The notes: generated by a model from the sequence alone, not told the origin. Positions 20,276 to 28,135 are shown, numbered from the stretch's first letter. The stretch is DNA of 37,289 nucleotides from Planctomycetaceae bacterium (GCA_021372005.1 JAJFVC010000028.1:1-37289); one strand, 5' to 3'. Made by a program: numbers and translations.

Positions 20276-22795
20276 ATGGGGACTTGCCCGATGTTAACAA
20301 TAGCTTCGCCACGGGCATCCGGTCCCGGTCTGTGTGTCGATATTCGCTCGGAGGGAACCGCCACGGTAATCGCCCTGGCAGGCCCCCTCGACAGCGCTCT
20401 GTCCGGCGAAAATCAAGATCGCGTGATGTCTGCCGTGAAGCCGGGCATGCCATTGATCCTGGATTTCACCGGTGTCGAGAAAGTCTCCGGAGCCGGCCTG
20501 AGATGCCTCCTATTGCTTGCGCGGCATGTCCGAGGTTTGGGTGGGATCATATCCGCTCGAGGAGCATCCGACGAGTTGCGAACCATTGCCGAGGTATCCG
20601 GGTTCCACGATCTGTTTCGACTTACCGCTCCGACGCTAAGCTTCACCGCGCATCAAGCGGCTCAGGCAAGGCCCGACTTCTATCCGACACACTCGCATAA
20701 TGGATTCGCGCTGCGCCCGGGTTTTCCTTTGCCCTTGGGAGCGACCGTGTTGGCGCACGGCGTGAACTTCGCCGTGTATTCTCGCCACGCGACTCGATGC
20801 ACTTTGGTGCTCTATAAGCCCGATGCCAAGACACCCTTCGCAGAGATCCCCTTTCCACCGGAGTTTCGCGTAGGCGACGTCCACGCCATGACGGTTTTTT
20901 ACATTGACCCTGAGGCGTTCGAGTATGGATATCGTATGGACGGGCCGTTCGACCCACACGAAGGACATCGTTTCGACCGCGAGCGTGTGCTTCTGGATCC
21001 CGCTGCCCGAGCGATCACCTGGCGACCGGTGTGGGGCTGCAAGGACGATCATCTTACGACTCCGCGGGGACGGGCGATGGCGGAAGATTTCGACTGGGAA
21101 GACGACCACACGTTGGGATTGCCGGTGGAAGACCTGGTGATCTACGAAGTGCACGTTCGTGGGTTCACCCGCCATGCTACGTCCGGCGTTCGTTTTCCGG
21201 GCACGTATGCCGGATTGTACGAGAAGATCCCACATCTTGTCGAATTGGGCGTGAACTGTGTGGAACTGATGCCAATTTTCGAGTACGACGAGAACGAGAT
21301 TGATCGTGTCAATCCGACGGACGGCCAGAGGCTCCTGGATTACTGGGGCTACAGTACACTTGGGTTTTACGCGCCGAAGGCGGCCTACGCGGCCACCGGC
21401 TCGAGCCATCTCCAGGTGGATGAATTCAAGACGTTGGTGAAGGAGCTTCATCGCCACGGCATCGAAGTAATTCTTGACGTTGTCTTCAATCACACGTCCG
21501 AAGGAAATGAGAATGGTCCCACGTTGTCTTTTCGAGGACTCGATAACGCGATTTACTACATGCTGACGCCCGAGGGACGCTATTACAACTTCAGCGGTTG
21601 CGGGAATACTTTCAACTGTAATCACCCGGCTGTCCGCAACTTCGTCCTCAATTGCCTGCGGTATTGGGTCGCTGAATATCATATTGATGGATTTCGCTTT
21701 GATCTGGCGAGTATTCTAGACCGCGCCCCGGATGGTACTCCACTGGCGAATCCACCGCTGTTGGAATCGTTGGCGCTCGATCCGGTGCTGGGGCGAACCA
21801 AGCTCATCGCGGAAGCATGGGATGCAGGCGGCCTCTATCAGGTCGGCCATTTTCCTGCCTACGGTCGATGGGCGGAGTGGAACGGCAAGTATCGGGATTG
21901 TGTCCGTAAGTTCCTCAAGGGGGATATGGGACAAGTGGCAGAGATGGTGCAGCGCATCTCTGGTTCGCCCGACTTGTACTACCGCCGTGGGCCCACGGCT
22001 TCCGTCAACTTCATCACATGCCATGATGGCTTTACCTTGGCGGACGTCGTCAGCTATAACGGCAAACACAATGAAGCCAACGGCGAGCAGAATTGTGATG
22101 GCGCCAACGACAATAATTCTTGGAATTGTGGCGTAGAAGGTGCCACGGACGACCCGGCCATACAAACGTTGCGTCACCGCCAGATGAAAAATGCTCTAGC
22201 GATGCTCTTTCTCAGCCAAGGCGTGCCGATGCTCCTTATGGGGGACGAATTTGGACGCACGCAAATGGGCAACAACAACGCCTATTGCCAAGACAATGAA
22301 CTGACGTGGCTGGACTGGGGCTTACGGCAAACCAGCGCGGAATGGTTCCGCTTCTGTCGAGCCCTGATTGCATTTCGGAAAACTCATCCTGCTCTGAGAC
22401 AATCCCGCTTCTCCGGATCCTCTGGAGGCATGTCTGGCGGCTTAGAGCTTACTTGGCACGGCACACAGCCCTGGCGAGCCGATCTGTCTGGTGCGAGCCG
22501 CGTGTTGGCGTTCCAAGCCAGACTGCGAAGCGAACACGCAGATGATATCGTTTATGCCGCTTTAAACATGTACTGGGAGACATTGTCCTTCGAGCCACCA
22601 GCTGTGGATGATGGGCGACAATGGCACGTCTTCGCCAACACAGGCGTAATGCCTCCCAATGACGTGTACATGCCTGGCGACGAACCGCTACTGGAGGATC
22701 CGAAACAGTTATTGGTCAGTGGCCGTTCCGTGGTCATTCTTGTTGCGTGCCAAAAACACCGATCCGATGGGACATTCCGGGGAGAGAGTTCCTGA
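20276..22795 (+). CDS. glgX: STAS domain fused to glycogen debranching enzyme (GlgX-type)
   Basis: This 839-residue protein has two parts. Residues about 20-118 form a STAS (anti-sigma-factor-antagonist) domain: VIALAGPLDSAL, LILDFTGVEKVSGAGLRCLLLL and a closing SGFHDLFRL. The position usually holding the phosphorylated Ser appears to be Gly72 (SGAGL where relatives read SSAGL). Residues about 148-839 are a GH13_11 isoamylase/GlgX enzyme cleaving alpha-1,6 branches: a CBM48-like start, DVVFNHTSEGN, nucleophile Asp476 in GFRFD, acid/base Glu513 in IAEAWD and His583-Asp584 in TCHDGFTLAD. Plain GlgX proteins are about 650-750 residues and lack STAS. AGGAGG at 20251 is 19 nt from ATG 20276, which is far; ATG 20291 is the alternative. 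Its base composition looks less GC-rich than that of its neighbours, perhaps a later addition. Confidence 0.93.
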   Translation: MGTCPMLTIASPRASGPGLCVDIRSEGTATVIALAGPLDSALSGENQDRVMSAVKPGMPLILDFTGVEKVSGAGLRCLLLLARHVRGLGGIISARGASDELRTIAEVSGFHDLFRLTAPTLSFTAHQAAQARPDFYPTHSHNGFALRPGFPLPLGATVLAHGVNFAVYSRHATRCTLVLYKPDAKTPFAEIPFPPEFRVGDVHAMTVFYIDPEAFEYGYRMDGPFDPHEGHRFDRERVLLDPAARAITWRPVWGCKDDHLTTPRGRAMAEDFDWEDDHTLGLPVEDLVIYEVHVRGFTRHATSGVRFPGTYAGLYEKIPHLVELGVNCVELMPIFEYDENEIDRVNPTDGQRLLDYWGYSTLGFYAPKAAYAATGSSHLQVDEFKTLVKELHRHGIEVILDVVFNHTSEGNENGPTLSFRGLDNAIYYMLTPEGRYYNFSGCGNTFNCNHPAVRNFVLNCLRYWVAEYHIDGFRFDLASILDRAPDGTPLANPPLLESLALDPVLGRTKLIAEAWDAGGLYQVGHFPAYGRWAEWNGKYRDCVRKFLKGDMGQVAEMVQRISGSPDLYYRRGPTASVNFITCHDGFTLADVVSYNGKHNEANGEQNCDGANDNNSWNCGVEGATDDPAIQTLRHRQMKNALAMLFLSQGVPMLLMGDEFGRTQMGNNNAYCQDNELTWLDWGLRQTSAEWFRFCRALIAFRKTHPALRQSRFSGSSGGMSGGLELTWHGTQPWRADLSGASRVLAFQARLRSEHADDIVYAALNMYWETLSFEPPAVDDGRQWHVFANTGVMPPNDVYMPGDEPLLEDPKQLLVSGRSVVILVACQKHRSDGTFRGESS

Positions 22796-22809
22796 TCGAT
22801 GCCTGTTTC

Positions 22810-23046
22810 ATGAATCAACAGGAATCTGGCCAAGCTGATCGCTCGACCGTTGCAGACGCCTTGGTCGTACGCTTCCTGGCGGCTCTTGTCGGCGCGGTTG
22901 CCATCAGCGCCGGACTGGTGCTTGGTCTGAGTGGCGTGGCGTTCAACGCGATCCTATTGAAGTTCTCGCTCAAAATTCATTTTTGTCTTATGTATTGGCG
23001 GTGCGGCCGGAGCATTGACGGCGATGTGCCCCCAAATCCTCGGTGA
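22810..23046 (+). pseudogene. Small membrane-protein ORF, probably frameshifted
   Basis: From ATG 22810 a 78-codon frame reads MNQQESGQADRSTVADALV followed by a hydrophobic segment (FLAALVGAVAISAGLVLGLSG) and then a Cys/Trp/Arg-rich tail. Near 22970-22980, in an A/T run, a shift of frame would continue with another hydrophobic glycine-rich stretch (IFVLCIGGAAGALTA), so the ORF is probably a two-helix membrane protein broken by a one-base change. No family is recognised. It begins 14 bp after the glgX stop, so it could be cotranscribed. Confidence 0.4.
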
Positions 23047-23185
23047 GGAAATCATGCACTTCGTCCGGATGCCGAACGTTTGCCGCAGTGACGACCGTCA
23101 GGATGTTAAACGGAACCTCGTGCCGTTGCAGGAGCTTAGCGGCGCGGTACGCCCCCGCCGAAGGAAGACTCCCCTTCTGTTGGGA
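23024..23185 (-). pseudogene. Fragment resembling an anaerobic sulfatase-maturating enzyme
   Basis: The reverse strand encodes AAKLLQRHEVPFNILTVVTA, then NVRHPDEVHDFLTEDLGAH. This resembles the middle of radical-SAM anaerobic sulfatase maturases (anSME), where a comparable hydrophobic NILTVV strand is followed by a P-x-E-V-Y-x-FL helix. The radical-SAM Cys motif and the C-terminal Cys clusters are absent, and similarity stops on both sides, so this is a remnant. Sulfatases and their maturases are abundant in planctomycetes, which fits the proposed host. The identification rests on about 45 residues. Confidence 0.5.
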
Positions 23186-23361
23186 CCGCGATCTAGCGTT
23201 GGGAAGAAAGCCTGACACATATCTGACACATTTGGGGACATCCAAAGCCTATTCGAATGCCAGGCAACAGCAATGTCGATTTGTCGTTTCTTGTTGCCGA
23301 ATAAGGAGTTGCCACCCAAATATCTTGCAAGTCCAATGTAAAAGAAATGTGAAATTTCTAC
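23186..23361. other. Non-coding stretch beside the tRNA fragment
   Basis: No gene is visible. There is a short direct repeat of CTGACACAT (23212-23220 and 23222-23230), and a small A/T-rich inverted repeat (GAAAT/ATTTC, 23344-23358) immediately before the tRNA fragment. A 161-codon minus-strand frame crosses the area but has no recognisable protein features. Confidence 0.4.
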
Positions 23362-23412
23362 ACTTAGGATCCAGTGGGGAAACCCGTGCAGGTTCAACTC
23401 CTGTCTCTCGCA
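23362..23412 (+). other. 3' half of tRNA-Leu(UAG), attachment-site-like
   Basis: The sequence matches the 3' portion of a class II tRNA: an anticodon loop CTTAGGA (anticodon TAG), 3' anticodon stem TCCAG, a long variable arm AGTGGGGAAACCCGT typical of tRNA-Leu, a complete T arm (GCAGG, TTCAACT, CCTGT), acceptor strand CTCTCGC and discriminator A. The 5' half is missing: the bases before the loop (TTCTAC) do not pair with TCCAG, and no D arm is upstream. A lone 3' tRNA half in this orientation is the usual far-side attachment site left by an integrase that recombines into a tRNA 3' end; the intact gene would lie to the left beyond the window. No integrase gene is visible. Confidence 0.75.
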
Positions 23413-23426
23413 CTTGCTTATAGCAC

Positions 23427-23456
23427 AAGGACTTGTGGCGACTGCCGCGAGTCCTT
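23427..23456 (+). terminator. Strong hairpin after the tRNA-Leu fragment
   Basis: A long hairpin (AAGGACT ... AGTCCTT, with an inner stem closing on a GACT loop, about 13 pairs including wobbles) lies 15 bp after the tRNA 3' end. It is followed by CCTCTTTC, a weak T-run. It may be the original terminator of the tRNA-Leu gene, left in place after integration. Confidence 0.5.
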
Positions 23457-23557
23457 CCTCTTTCGGGATGCTTGACATCAGTGGCAAATCAATCGATGAT
23501 TGCGTAACCGTTCTTGAAGGGACTCTCTGAGAAGGATGTGCCGCGGGAAGGGACTCA

Positions 23558-23959
23558 ATGATTCGAGATCCAAAGACCGCCATCGAAAAACCGGATGCGC
23601 TGGCGCACTTTCACCAGCGGCAAGGTTACAACTGCGCCCAAGCAGTGCTGAAGGCATTTGCGGCGAGGGCGGGTTTCGACGAGGCTTGCATCGGAGCGTT
23701 TTCGCGTTTCGGCGGCGGCCGCGCGCCCGATGGCGAATGCGGTGCGCTGTTCGCCGCGAAATCGCTTTTTCGGGATCGTGCCGCGCAGCAGGCGATCGAG
23801 AATATTTTCGTTCGTGCGGCCGGCGACGCGACATGTCGGGCCATTCGGAAGGGAAAGACCTTCACCTGCGGTCAGTGCGTGCAAACGGCCGCCGACGCCG
23901 TGTTGGCGCAATTGGAAAACGGCTGCGTTCTGCAACGACCGGCGGAGTGCGGCCGCTGA
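23558..23959 (+). CDS. C_GCAxxG_C_C family redox-type protein
   Basis: This 133-residue protein matches the small Cys-rich C_GCAxxG_C_C family of unknown function. It has the early Cys26 in GYNCAQAVLKAF, a glycine-rich loop FGGGRAPDGECGALFAA with Cys61, Cys93, and the late pair in FTCGQC (Cys104, Cys107). Members are often found in anaerobes beside redox or metal-handling genes. No signal peptide is seen, so it is probably cytoplasmic. A GGGAAGGGA purine-rich site precedes the ATG. The MBL-fold gene follows after 24 bp on the same strand, so the two probably form an operon. Its biochemical role is not known. Confidence 0.8.
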   Translation: MIRDPKTAIEKPDALAHFHQRQGYNCAQAVLKAFAARAGFDEACIGAFSRFGGGRAPDGECGALFAAKSLFRDRAAQQAIENIFVRAAGDATCRAIRKGKTFTCGQCVQTAADAVLAQLENGCVLQRPAECGR

Positions 23960-23983
23960 CGTCTCGGAAGGTTTTTTGAAAAC

Positions 23984-24826
23984 ATGACAAAGACGAAAAT
24001 TACCCTCTTGGTGGAAAACACCGCGCAAGGGCCGGGCGTGCAGGCCGAGCATGGGTTGTCGTATTGGATTGAACACCGCGGCCGAAGAATTTTGCTCGAC
24101 ACGGGGCAGGGCGGCGTGTTGGCCGGCAACGCCAATCGATTGGGCGTCCCGCTGCAAGATCTCGACGCCTTGGTTCTCAGTCACGGCCACTACGATCACA
24201 CCGGCGGCGCCGCCGAGGCGCTCCGCACCGATCGACCCGTGGCGATCTACGCCCATCCGGCGGCGCTGACCGAAAAATTTACCGTGACGGCCAATCAGAC
24301 GGCGCGAAGCATCGGCATGCCTTACCCTTCGGAAAAGGCCATCCGGCAGTCGCCCACTCCATTGGTTGAAACCATGCGGCCGATCGAGGTTTTTGAGGGG
24401 TTGACGGCGACTGGGCCCGTGCCGCGCGAGACCGATTTCGAGGACACCGGCGGACGGTTTTTCTTGGACGACGCTTGCACGCGGCCCGATCCGTTGGTGG
24501 ACGATCAGTCGGTGTTTTTGGATACGCCGAAGGGAACCGTTGTGCTGCTCGGCTGCGCGCATTCCGGCGTGATCAACACGCTGCGCTACATTCGGCGGTT
24601 GACCGACGGGCGTCCGATCCGTGCGGTCGTCGGCGGCATGCATCTGGTCAACGCTTCTGCGCGTCGCATCGAGCGAACGATCGAGGAGTTCAGACGTCTG
24701 GGCGTCGAACAACTTGCGCCTGGCCATTGCACCGGGATGCCGGCGACCGTGGCCCTGTGGACGGCGTTTCCGAATGCGTGCGTTGCGTGCCACGTCGGCA
24801 AGACGTTTTCGTGGGATGTCGCGTAG
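23984..24826 (+). CDS. Metallo-beta-lactamase-fold hydrolase (COG1237-like)
   Basis: This 280-residue MBL-fold protein has the zinc motif SHGHYDHTGG, an N-terminal LLVENTAQGPG strand, ILLDTGQGG, and the later LGCAHSGVINT and LAPGHCTG segments that provide further metal ligands. This layout matches the group annotated as 7,8-dihydropterin-6-yl-methyl-4-(beta-D-ribofuranosyl)aminobenzene 5'-phosphate synthase-like, a label carried over from a methanopterin-pathway protein; the reaction in most bacteria is unknown. Cys residues near the C-terminus (ACVACH) are notable. It follows the C_GCAxxG_C_C gene closely and ends 31 bp before the convergent histidine kinase. Confidence 0.85.
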   Translation: MTKTKITLLVENTAQGPGVQAEHGLSYWIEHRGRRILLDTGQGGVLAGNANRLGVPLQDLDALVLSHGHYDHTGGAAEALRTDRPVAIYAHPAALTEKFTVTANQTARSIGMPYPSEKAIRQSPTPLVETMRPIEVFEGLTATGPVPRETDFEDTGGRFFLDDACTRPDPLVDDQSVFLDTPKGTVVLLGCAHSGVINTLRYIRRLTDGRPIRAVVGGMHLVNASARRIERTIEEFRRLGVEQLAPGHCTGMPATVALWTAFPNACVACHVGKTFSWDVA

Positions 24827-24857
24827 CCACGTGGATTTTGGAACGAAGCGATCCGAG

Positions 24858-26165
24858 TCAAGCGGGCTCCGCTTTTCTCGCGATGTTGGTTTCGGCCCGA
24901 TTCAACACGACGGTGAACGTGGTGCCTTGGCCCAACGCACTGCGGACTTCGATCCGTCCGCCCATTTCGGAGATCAACATCCGGCAGAGTCCGAGCCCCA
25001 GGCCCGTGCCGCCCGATTCGGCCCGAGTAGTGAAGAACGGCTCGAAAATCCGCTCCAAATGCACGCGCGGAATGCCCTCGCCGGTGTCGCTCACCTCGAT
25101 GGCCACGGAGCCCATCTGGTCTTCGTCCTTGCTGCCCAATCCGAAGGTGCGGAGCGTGAGCGCGCCGCCGTTGGGCATCGCGTTCAGGGCGTTGGTGCAT
25201 AGATTGAACAGCACCTCCTGCAACGTGTACGGATCGCCCTGGACGTTGGGCACGCGGCCCAGTTCGCGCACGATCCGGACGTTGTGTCCGTGCCCGGCGC
25301 CGAGCACCTCCAATGTGGCTTCGACCGCTTGGTTCACGTCGGTGCTTTGCAGCGTGATGCCGCGCGGTCGAGCGAACGCCTGCACCCGCTTGGCCGTCCG
25401 CTCGATCCGGTCCAGCGCCTCGGCCATCAGTTGGACGTACTCGGTCAGGTGCGGGTCGTCCCGGACGCCGTCGCCGATCCGCCGCAGGCAGTTTTGCACG
25501 CCGTCCAGCGGATTGGCGATTTGGTGGGCGATGCCGGCGACCAACTGCCCAATGCCCAGCATTTTTTCTTTCTGCCGCAATTCGGCGTGGGCCCGATCCA
25601 CGTAGCGGCGAATCGATGTGGTGAAATACACGGCCGCCCAGATTACGGTGACGAATGCGACGAACACGCCGAGCATGTCGAGTCCGTCCAGCGGGCGCGG
25701 TGTCGGGCCGTCGGAGGGAAAATGCAGCGGATGCAGCGGAATCCAGCGCCCGTAGAGCAGCAGCATCACCGAACCGACCACGACGGTCGACATCGCCGCG
25801 AACACGTACGGCGCTGATCCGCGCAGATACATGCCCGCGATGATCATGTGAAACACAAAGAAAAACAAAAACGGATTCTGCGGCAGCCCGGTGAAATAGA
25901 GCAGGAGCGTCAACGCGATCAAGTCGCAGGTGATTTGCAAAAAGATGTTGCGGTCGACGTTGCCCTCGCCGGCCGAAATGAAACGTTGGATCCGATAGAA
26001 CACGAAGTTGTACGCGATCATCGCGCCGCCGACCACGTAGAGCGGCGTCGGATCGGCCACGATGTGCAGCACGGACGACGTGAGCCAGGCGGCGAAAAAC
26101 ACCGCCGCGCAGGCAGGCCAACGCAGCGAAATCAGCCAACGCGCGCCTTCGGGAGGAAGTTTCAT
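24858..26165 (-). CDS. Membrane sensor histidine kinase
   Basis: This 435-residue kinase starts with several membrane helices (about residues 15-185: six hydrophobic segments with short loops), then a linker and a HisKA region with phospho-acceptor His214 in AGIAHQIANPLDG, followed by a complete HATPase domain: N box LFNLCTNALNAM, G1 VSDTGEGIP, F box EPFFTT and G2 GTGLGLGLC. The usual acidic residue right after the His is Gln215 here. The sensing part lacks a periplasmic domain and may sense a membrane or small-molecule signal. ATG 26165 is chosen because the first helix follows directly; no strong ribosome site is seen. No response regulator gene is adjacent, so it is an orphan here. It is divergent from the purine permease. 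Confidence 0.9.
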   Translation of the reverse strand: MKLPPEGARWLISLRWPACAAVFFAAWLTSSVLHIVADPTPLYVVGGAMIAYNFVFYRIQRFISAGEGNVDRNIFLQITCDLIALTLLLYFTGLPQNPFLFFFVFHMIIAGMYLRGSAPYVFAAMSTVVVGSVMLLLYGRWIPLHPLHFPSDGPTPRPLDGLDMLGVFVAFVTVIWAAVYFTTSIRRYVDRAHAELRQKEKMLGIGQLVAGIAHQIANPLDGVQNCLRRIGDGVRDDPHLTEYVQLMAEALDRIERTAKRVQAFARPRGITLQSTDVNQAVEATLEVLGAGHGHNVRIVRELGRVPNVQGDPYTLQEVLFNLCTNALNAMPNGGALTLRTFGLGSKDEDQMGSVAIEVSDTGEGIPRVHLERIFEPFFTTRAESGGTGLGLGLCRMLISEMGGRIEVRSALGQGTTFTVVLNRAETNIARKAEPA

Positions 26166-26343
26166 TGCGGACGCCAAGGGGGCCGAAAATGGTTCGGATC
26201 GGATATTTTTTATTTTATTTCGATCGGCGACGTCCAGCAATGCGCAAAGTCGTAAACTCGTTGGACGTGAGGAGGCTCGGGATTGTCGACCGCCCCCCAT
26301 TCGGATACACTGGGGACCGTCGAACGTCGCGGAGGTCTTTTTT

Positions 26344-27795
26344 ATGTTGGACCGTTTTTTTCACCTGTCGGAACATCACACCAACGTTCGGACCGAACTG
26401 CTGGCCGGCGTGACCACGTTTTTGACGATGGCTTACATCATCGTGGTGCAGCCGCAGGTGCTTTCGGGCCGGATGTTGCACATCGACACCGGCATGGACT
26501 TTAATTCCGTTGCGGCGGCCACCTGTCTGGCGGCGGCGCTGGCCTCGGCCATCATGGGCCTGTACGGCCGCTATCCGATCGCCCAGGCGCCGGGCATGGG
26601 CGAGAATTTCTTTTTCGTCTCCAGCATGTTGCCGGCCGCGGCGGCGTGGATCGCCACGCAAGTCGACGCGCATCGGCTGGCCGTCGGATCGACGACGCCT
26701 TGGCAGATCGGTTTGGGCGTCGTGTTTTATTCCGGCGTTCTGTTTCTGCTGCTTTCGATGTTGGGCGTGCGCGAGCGGCTCATGGAGGCCGTCAGTCCCA
26801 GCATGCGCAACGGCATCGCTATCGGCATCGGGCTGTTCATTCTTTTGATCGGTTTCGACAGCGCCGGCGTGTTGCAGCGCGATCCGGCCACCGGCTGGCG
26901 ACTCAATACGCGATTCGATTCGCCCGACCTGCTGGTGTTTTTCTTCGGCCTGCTGGTCACCTCGGCGATGCACGCCCGGCGGATACGCGGCTCGATCATT
27001 GTAGGCATGGCCGCCACGACGCTGTTGGCGTTGGCGTTGCGATTCGGTTTGCCGTGCTTTGGGCCCGCGGTGACGGATTCGCCGTTGGTCAAGGGGTCGA
27101 TGCTGATGACCAGTTTCGCGCCGGCCACGGGCGTGGTCTCGACGCCGCCGTCGATTGCGCCGACGTTTTTTAAGCTGGATCTAGTTCACTCGCTGGCGTT
27201 GCCGATGTTGCCGTTCATTGTGATCTTTTTGTTCATGGTGTTGTTCGACACGCTGGGCACGTTGATCGGCGTGGCCGAACAGGCGGGGCTGATCCGCGAC
27301 AACCGGCTGCCTCGGGCCCGCCAGGCGCTGATGTCGGACGCCATCGGCACGGTCGGCGGCGCGGCGATGGGCACCAGCACGGTGACCAGTTTCATCGAAA
27401 GCGCGTCCGGGGTGGAGCAGGGGGGCCGCACCGGGTTGACGGCCTTGGTCGTCGCCGCGCTTTTCTTGCTCGCGCTGTTCTTCAGCCCGGTCATCGACAT
27501 GGTCGGCAGTTATCGGCCGATCACCGCCCCGGCGCTGATCATCGTCGGGTCGATGATGATGCGCAATCTAACGAAGATCGACTGGGACAATTACGCCGAG
27601 AGCCTGCCGACGTTTTTGGTGATCGCCGGCATTCCGCTGACCTATTCGATCGCCGACGGACTGGCGTTGGGGTTCATCGTCTATCCGCTGGTCAAGCTCT
27701 TGTCGGGCCAGGGCCGCGACGTCCGGTGGTTGATGTACGTGATGGCCTTCGTATTGGTCGTTTATTTCGTCACGGTGCGGATCCAGCCGCTGTGA
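26344..27795 (+). CDS. NCS2/AzgA-like purine permease
   Basis: This 483-residue polytopic membrane protein belongs to the nucleobase-cation symporter-2 superfamily, AzgA-like branch (adenine/guanine/hypoxanthine uptake). Visible features are the N-terminal LLAGVTTFLTMAYII, the APGMGENFFF loop, the DTLGTLIGVAEQAGL segment and the signature TSTVTSFIESASGVEQGGRTGL, all conserved in AzgA proteins. GGAGG lies 8 nt before ATG 26344. A 178-bp gap separates it from the divergent histidine kinase, so regulation could be shared, but no sites are evident. The exact purine cannot be told from sequence. Confidence 0.9.
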   Translation: MLDRFFHLSEHHTNVRTELLAGVTTFLTMAYIIVVQPQVLSGRMLHIDTGMDFNSVAAATCLAAALASAIMGLYGRYPIAQAPGMGENFFFVSSMLPAAAAWIATQVDAHRLAVGSTTPWQIGLGVVFYSGVLFLLLSMLGVRERLMEAVSPSMRNGIAIGIGLFILLIGFDSAGVLQRDPATGWRLNTRFDSPDLLVFFFGLLVTSAMHARRIRGSIIVGMAATTLLALALRFGLPCFGPAVTDSPLVKGSMLMTSFAPATGVVSTPPSIAPTFFKLDLVHSLALPMLPFIVIFLFMVLFDTLGTLIGVAEQAGLIRDNRLPRARQALMSDAIGTVGGAAMGTSTVTSFIESASGVEQGGRTGLTALVVAALFLLALFFSPVIDMVGSYRPITAPALIIVGSMMMRNLTKIDWDNYAESLPTFLVIAGIPLTYSIADGLALGFIVYPLVKLLSGQGRDVRWLMYVMAFVLVVYFVTVRIQPL

Positions 27796-27815
27796 AACGG
27801 ATCGAAGCGAGACAA

Positions 27816-27837
27816 AAAGTCAGCCTGGATCGACTTT
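27816..27837 (+). terminator. Possible weak terminator after the permease
   Basis: A 6-bp inverted repeat (AAAGTC / GACTTT, 10-nt loop) ends in TTTC, 21-42 bp after the permease stop. The short stem and T-run make this a weak candidate. Confidence 0.3.
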
Positions 27838-27872
27838 CTCGGACGGGGAAAAAGGCATGAAGAGGCACGAAA

Positions 27873-27973
27873 AGGGGACATTATCACTGATTATTTTCTG
27901 CTTTTCGTTGTCGGCCTCGCGGCCTTAGCGGATAGTACCATGCGTGCTCCAATACCAATATCCGTGATGTTCC
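27873..27973. repeat. Direct repeat, copy 1 (truncated)
   Basis: About 100 bp that recurs at 28701-28826 with few mismatches; this copy lacks 24 bp present in the other, between 27931 and 27936. The two copies bracket a 730-bp AT-richer segment containing the membrane protein at 28136-28606. Confidence 0.85.
27884..27973 (-). pseudogene. Truncated copy of the 45-residue small ORF
   Basis: The reverse strand reads GTSRILVLEHAWYYPLRPRG and then GRQRKAENNQ before a TGA at 27884-27886. This matches residues 9-45 of the intact ORF at 28713-28850 but lacks eight codons (VAYHELLN) and the N-terminus with its start codon and ribosome site. The in-frame length of the deletion and the mostly third-position or conservative differences suggest it descends from a coding sequence. 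Confidence 0.55.
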
Positions 27974-28135
27974 GGATGTATTGTGTGTTCCGCAGACCGG
28001 ACTTATTTGGCAATCCAGACGAAAGGAACGACACCGATGGATGCGAAGGAGGCGGAGATTTTCTTAATTCAATTGCACAAACAGAATCAATAGAAATCGT
28101 TGGGCTACCAATAGTGATGTACCTTAACGGATAAG
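27974..28135. other. AT-richer non-coding stretch
   Basis: Between the truncated repeat copy and the membrane protein no gene is convincing. A 64-codon plus-strand frame (27940-28134) has no ribosome site and no recognisable feature. Base composition is visibly lower in GC than that of the flanking permease. Confidence 0.4.

Noticed and set aside
23362..23412. A functional tRNA-Leu gene
   Set aside because: There is no 5' acceptor strand, D arm or pairing 5' anticodon stem upstream, so it cannot fold as a tRNA.
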